DNA from: Epiperipatus broadwayi
Lineage: Eukaryota; Onychophora; Udeonychophora; Euonychophora; Peripatidae
NCBI GenBank assembly: GCA_028023455.1
Contig: JAQFVV010006199.1
Span: 746,001 to 810,000 of the forward strand
Direction: 5' to 3'
DNA length: 64,000 bases
Below, one piece after another: positions 60,664 to 64,000 of the stretch. Numbering within the stretch: the stretch's first letter is position 1; each line of letters opens with the position of its first letter. Under the pieces are notes generated by a model that worked only from the letters and a program-made list of their open reading frames with translations, was not told the origin of the DNA and searched no databases. The position numbers and the translations under genes were made by a program.

Positions 60664-61019
60664 TCATCATAATTTGCAAGTTATGTTCTAAGAGCTTTAT
60701 TAGATAACTATGTAAGTGATTAATGCTTTTGGAAGGGTAGCAAGAAAATGTTGAGACTAGTTAAAATTGTTTTTAAAAGAAATAAAATCTCAACTTCATC
60801 ATATAACCAATACAATGCTTATATATAAATATGCTATTTCCAAATATTTGTATCTAAATTGTGTATTATCAAAGATGGAGATTTATATTTCACTCAACAA
60901 CCATTTGGTAGTTATATGTGTACAGATATCAATAATCATACTACTCATAAAAATTTCATTCAATTGAATATATTTAATTGTTTTTCTTTTATACTGTCAC
61001 TTGAATTGGTGCTCAACAT

Positions 61020-61665
61020 AAGGCATGGATGGTTAAAAAGAAAGATAAAGAAGAATTTTGAATAGAAATACAATGATGATGCCAAGAAAATTATTAATAG
61101 CAACAACAGCTAATAAATGATAATAAAATCTTAAAAAGGCCACATCAGTAACTAAAGGAAACACAATCAGTATAAACTACAGAAGAAATAAAAATTCAAA
61201 AAAGATGAAGTGCCAAAATTGAAAATCAGGGCTAGAAAAACTCCAAAGAAATAGAGGAAAATGAAAAATAAGAAGTCTAACTTCAAAAAGAAAGATGATC
61301 AAATGTTGCATTTAATTATTCAAAGCATTAATAAATACAAGAATGGAGATGATTCAGGAAATGAATATAAAGATAATGATCATAATGCTGAAAATAAATG
61401 TGATAAGAGAAATAAGAGATATGTTTTTCATCAAGATGGTACAAGAAATGAATAAGAAAATAAAAGAAGACAGTGATGAAATTATAAATCCAATGAAAAA
61501 GAAAATAAAAAGGCCTAAGCAAAAAGTTTAAAGAGACCACTTTAAAGATAGAAGAGATAGCAGAAGAGAATGAAATGTTAATTAAAATTATTAGTATATG
61601 TGAACAAAGTTATTGCATAAATGGATAAATAAATTAAAGAATTATTCAGACACAGAAAAAAGTAA
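61020..61665 (+). pseudogene. Lys/Glu-rich coding-like region, 5' part, family unknown
   Basis: The plus strand becomes purine-rich, and consecutive frames read a charged, Lys/Asn/Asp/Glu-rich polypeptide (for example KNKKSNFKKKDDQML at 61264 and KNGDDSGNEYKDNDHN near 61340). Stops break it. Composition suits a disordered or coiled-coil protein such as a gag-like protein, but I recognise no motif. It ends at an inserted TIR element; the same purine-rich character resumes on the other side at 62868, so the two probably were one unit. Confidence 0.35.
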
Positions 61666-61929
61666 AATTAGAAGGTTGTTTTCTCTTAGCATGTTGAAAC
61701 TGCTTGAGAGCATAATTTCTATGTAAACAAACAGAATTATAATGTTACCAGGCGTTGTTCTTTTTTTTTTTTCAACTTTATAGTGCTTTTTTTGATTTAC
61801 AATAAAATCATAAATAATGAAATTTATCTAAAAGAAATAAGTAATATTTACTAAGGCTTTAAATTGGATAAATCTTTTTTTTTTTTTTAATTTTTATTTT
61901 TGTAAAATGAAATTTGTAATTTTAACAAG

Positions 61930-62165
61930 AATAAAAACAAAAACAATATCATGGCAATGCAAATCAAATTTTAACATGAAGAAAAATAAATAATTTCTCC
62001 CAAACAAAAACATCATGGCTAGGCAAATAAAATTGTAAATTTTAACAAGAATAAAAATAAATAATTTCCCCAAAACAACATCGTGGCCATGCAAATATAA
62101 TTTGTAATTTTAATAAGAATAAAAAGAAAGAATTTATTCAAAACAACATTGTGGCCAAAAATAAA
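61930..62165. repeat. Minisatellite, about four units of 66-70 bases
   Basis: Landmarks ATCATGGC, ATCATGGC, ATCGTGGC and ATTGTGGC at about 61948, 62011, 62078 and 62147, each preceded by AACAAGAATAAAAA-like sequence. Confidence 0.88.
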
Positions 62166-62399
62166 ACTGGTATTTTTGATTGGTCTTGCGATTTATCTCA
62201 TGCAAACGTGAATTTTAGTGTGATTTCGTAAAAATCATGCTTACACCTCTCCTTTGACAATTGATTAAAGTGTCACCCTTGTCTAGAAAAGCAGGGCAAA
62301 ATTTTCACAATTTTTTATTACCTCATACTACATCATTGGATTTGGAAAATAATGACTTGGGCATGCGAATTTGAAGACTTTTGACAGTCTCATTTAATG

Positions 62400-62740
62400 A
62401 AATTTAAAATGGGATTGTTTGTATAAACTGCATACACAAAATTCACCATAAGCATCTGCTTGCTGCTGCAGCAGAATAAACATTCTACTTCTGTGTTGTT
62501 AAATACCTGTATCCAAAATGTTAATAATGGGATTGTTCGTATAAACTGCGGCAGAATAATACGTCCTATTTCTGTGCTGTAGCATAGAAATAGATACTGT
62601 AGCTAAATTTAAAATGGGATTGTTCATATAAATTGCATAACACAAAGTTCATCGTAAGTGGTGGCGTCCTCTGTGGCAGAATAAATGTCCTTTTTCTGTG
62701 TTGTAGCATAGAAATAGGTGCCTAGACACTCCAGATAAGT
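62400..62740. repeat. Three imperfect repeats with AATGGGATTGTT
   Basis: AATGGGATTGTT recurs at 62408, 62526 and 62615, each followed by TATAAA-TGC, GCAGAATAA and TTTCTGTG-TGTAGCATAGAAATAG or parts of it. Confidence 0.85.
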
Positions 62741-62867
62741 AAACGGACTATTTCTATGCTTAACCATATAGTGGTGTGGCCACTTAAATGGCATATTTCT
62801 GTGCATTTGCATAGAAATTATGCCCTCAAGCAGTTTCAACACGCTAAGAGAAAACAACCAGTTAGAA

Positions 62868-63535
62868 AGATATAAAGGGGAAGCAAGTATGAACAAAGCA
62901 TTGAAGAAGCATAATGAAATATTATCAAGAAATCACTCAAGAAGATTTAGAGGAAAACTGATGGAAAATCAATGATCATCTAAGTAACTAATTAGTGCAA
63001 GTAGCATTGAAGAGATTCAGCTATGATGAAAAGAGTGAGAACAACTACTGGAAAGTTTGAAGATAAATTTACCATAGTCTGTTACATGAATAAAGTATAT
63101 AGAAAAAGAACAAAAGAGTTACTCAGGAATCTGTAAAGCAGCATAGGAGATGCAGAAACAAATATAAGAATTACAAAAAACACTATGAAAGGAACATGTA
63201 GAAAAAGAAGCAACAGAAAACAAATTTAAGACATGAAGCAGAAAAAGGAGGAAAGCTGTTTCTATAAAATATGAAGCATGCCAAAATGCAGTAAAAGAAG
63301 ACTTAGATGAAAATCCTATGGAAAACTTAGACAACCTCAAAAAGTATTGTTATCTGAATTTATTAGAAAAAGAACATAAGGTAGTTTTAACATATGATCA
63401 CATATACAGAGACCATATTTTTTACTGGTGTAATTCTTTGATGAGAATATCAGCTTTCTTCCAAGAATTTAAATAAGCAATTCTAGCTAGTTTTTTGGAT
63501 AAAGAAATATATCAAGATGACATCCGATACCATAT
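62868..63535 (+). pseudogene. Lys/Glu-rich coding-like region, 3' part, family unknown
   Basis: One frame (multiples of 3) stays open for long stretches, separated by single stops: KAVSIKYEACQNAVKEDLDE from about 63252, then NLDNLKKYCYLNLLEKEHK, VVLTYDHIYRDHIFYWCNS and RISAFFQEF to a TAA at 63474-63476, then AILASFLDKEIYQDDIRYH. The later part has the mix of hydrophobic and aromatic residues of a folded domain. I do not recognise the family; a retroelement gag or a host pseudogene are both possible. Confidence 0.4.
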
Positions 63536-63697
63536 ATGAAAATCAAGATCTTGTGTAATAGCAAGGGAGAATTACACTCAATTGTTAAGAAGTTAGGGTT
63601 CAACAATGAGATCTTTAATCATTTGGATTTTATCAGAAGAACCAATAGTCTGAATAAAAGAAAACATATAGGAAAACTGAAAGAGTTGCTAAATTGA
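63536..63697 (+). CDS. Short open frame, 53 residues, end of the unknown coding-like region
   Basis: ATG at 63536 opens a frame to TGA at 63695-63697: it begins MKIKILCNSKGELHSIVKK and continues LGFNNEIFNHLDFIRRTNS to end KLKELLN. It lies one frame away from the preceding coding-like sequence, so it is more likely the C-terminus of that broken gene, restored to reading by a frameshift, than an independent small protein. Basic, no signal peptide, no membrane segment, no known motif. AT-rich non-coding sequence follows. Confidence 0.35.
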   Translation: MKIKILCNSKGELHSIVKKLGFNNEIFNHLDFIRRTNSLNKRKHIGKLKELLN

Positions 63698-63699
63698 AT

Positions 63700-64000
63700 T
63701 ATTATTTTTTAAATAAATATGATATTAAATTCCAGTCTACTTTAATGTAATATTTTACTTATGGAAAATTACTTTGTCAAAATTATTTTTATCTAGATTT
63801 TATTTAATATTGCATCATAGCACTGACTAATGATTCACAAAACATAGATATAGTTAATGATCTAACTAATTACAATTTTGAATAAATATAGGTTATGAAA
63901 ATAGACGACATATATTTGAATTGGGTTTGGCTTAATCAAGCAGTGCATGGCCAAGTATTGGAACTTTTTACAATTTTACTCTTATTGAAGACTGGACTAC
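63700..64000. other. Non-coding AT-rich end of window
   Basis: No motif. The last 100 bases are slightly less AT-rich and may begin another element beyond the window. Confidence 0.5.

Larger units (their letters stand above)
61666..62867. mobile_element. Non-autonomous DNA transposon, 1,186 bp, long TIRs and internal arrays
   Basis: The element is 61674-62859. Its first and last 50 bases are inverse copies with two mismatches, starting GGTTGTTTTCTCTTAGC. The flanks AATTAGAA (61666-61673) and AGTTAGAA (62860-62867) agree at 7 of 8 positions, fitting an 8-base target duplication. Inside are a minisatellite of about four units (61930-62165) and three longer units (62400-62730). TTTCTATGC or its inverse recurs several times near both ends, as transposase-binding motifs often do. 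No transposase frame. An 8-base duplication suggests hAT-like mobilisation, but the ends are not CAGGG. Confidence 0.88.

Noticed and set aside
61328-61540. 70-residue minus-strand frame rich in Tyr, His and Phe
   Set aside because: It is the mirror of the purine-rich plus strand and has no motif.

Overview
The window is a very AT-rich stretch of eukaryotic nuclear DNA (roughly three quarters A+T by eye, not computed), with long A/T runs, two (AT)n microsatellites of about 90 bp and no convincing host protein-coding gene. The mobile-element mixture (several LINE types, a GIY-YIG Penelope-like element, piggyBac, hAT-like elements, a Ty3/gypsy element and a tRNA-derived SINE) fits an invertebrate animal. 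I cannot place it more precisely. Nearly all coding-like sequence is decayed transposon protein, split by stops and frameshifts, so open frames alone are a poor guide; most calls rest on protein motifs read across frames, terminal repeats and target-site duplications (TSDs).

Layout. 0.7-6.5 kb: long decayed L1-like LINE (copy A) with a zinc-knuckle ORF1, AP-endonuclease, reverse transcriptase (RT) with YVDD, and a C-terminal zinc finger. 8.9-9.65 kb: 3' end of an RTE-like LINE ending in a TGA microsatellite. 11.5-12.6 kb: Jockey/CR1-like LINE split by a 241-bp foldback element. 17.0 kb: second hairpin element. 18.3 kb: another LINE fragment. 19.2-19.6 kb: CpG-richer patch. 20.4-23.8 kb: L1-like LINE copy B with its polyadenylation signal. 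25.9-26.7 kb: diverged foldback relative. 28.0-28.5 kb: tRNA-like SINE copies. 29.65-30.35 kb: fourth LINE type. 31.5-32.1 kb: large foldback element. 34.0 kb: another palindrome. 35.1-37.5 kb: degenerate tandem arrays. 37.9-38.0 kb: second SINE copy with a clear TSD. 39.4-39.8 kb: RTE-like 3' end.

39.925-49.760 kb: one entire but decayed Ty3/gypsy LTR retrotransposon with two LTRs of about 1.6-1.7 kb, a primer-binding site and gag, protease, RT, RNase H and integrase in order. 51.2-51.7 kb: non-autonomous hAT element with a perfect 8-bp TSD. 52.57-53.55 kb: two tail ends of a Penelope-like element in opposite orientation, forming a long inverted repeat around a GIY-YIG endonuclease. 56.56-57.96 kb: piggyBac transposase pseudogene on the minus strand. 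61.0-63.7 kb: unrecognised Lys/Glu-rich coding-like sequence split by a 1,186-bp element with 50-bp terminal inverted repeats (TIRs) and internal tandem arrays.

The elements do not form a pathway; they are a layered insertion record. The most interesting signal is a pair of foldback elements (11.75 and 31.55 kb), each flanked by a 14-bp direct repeat and each with a similar tail of about 40 bases outside the palindrome on one side only. Also notable are the inverted Penelope tails and at least ten two-copy tandem duplications scattered across otherwise unrelated sequence.
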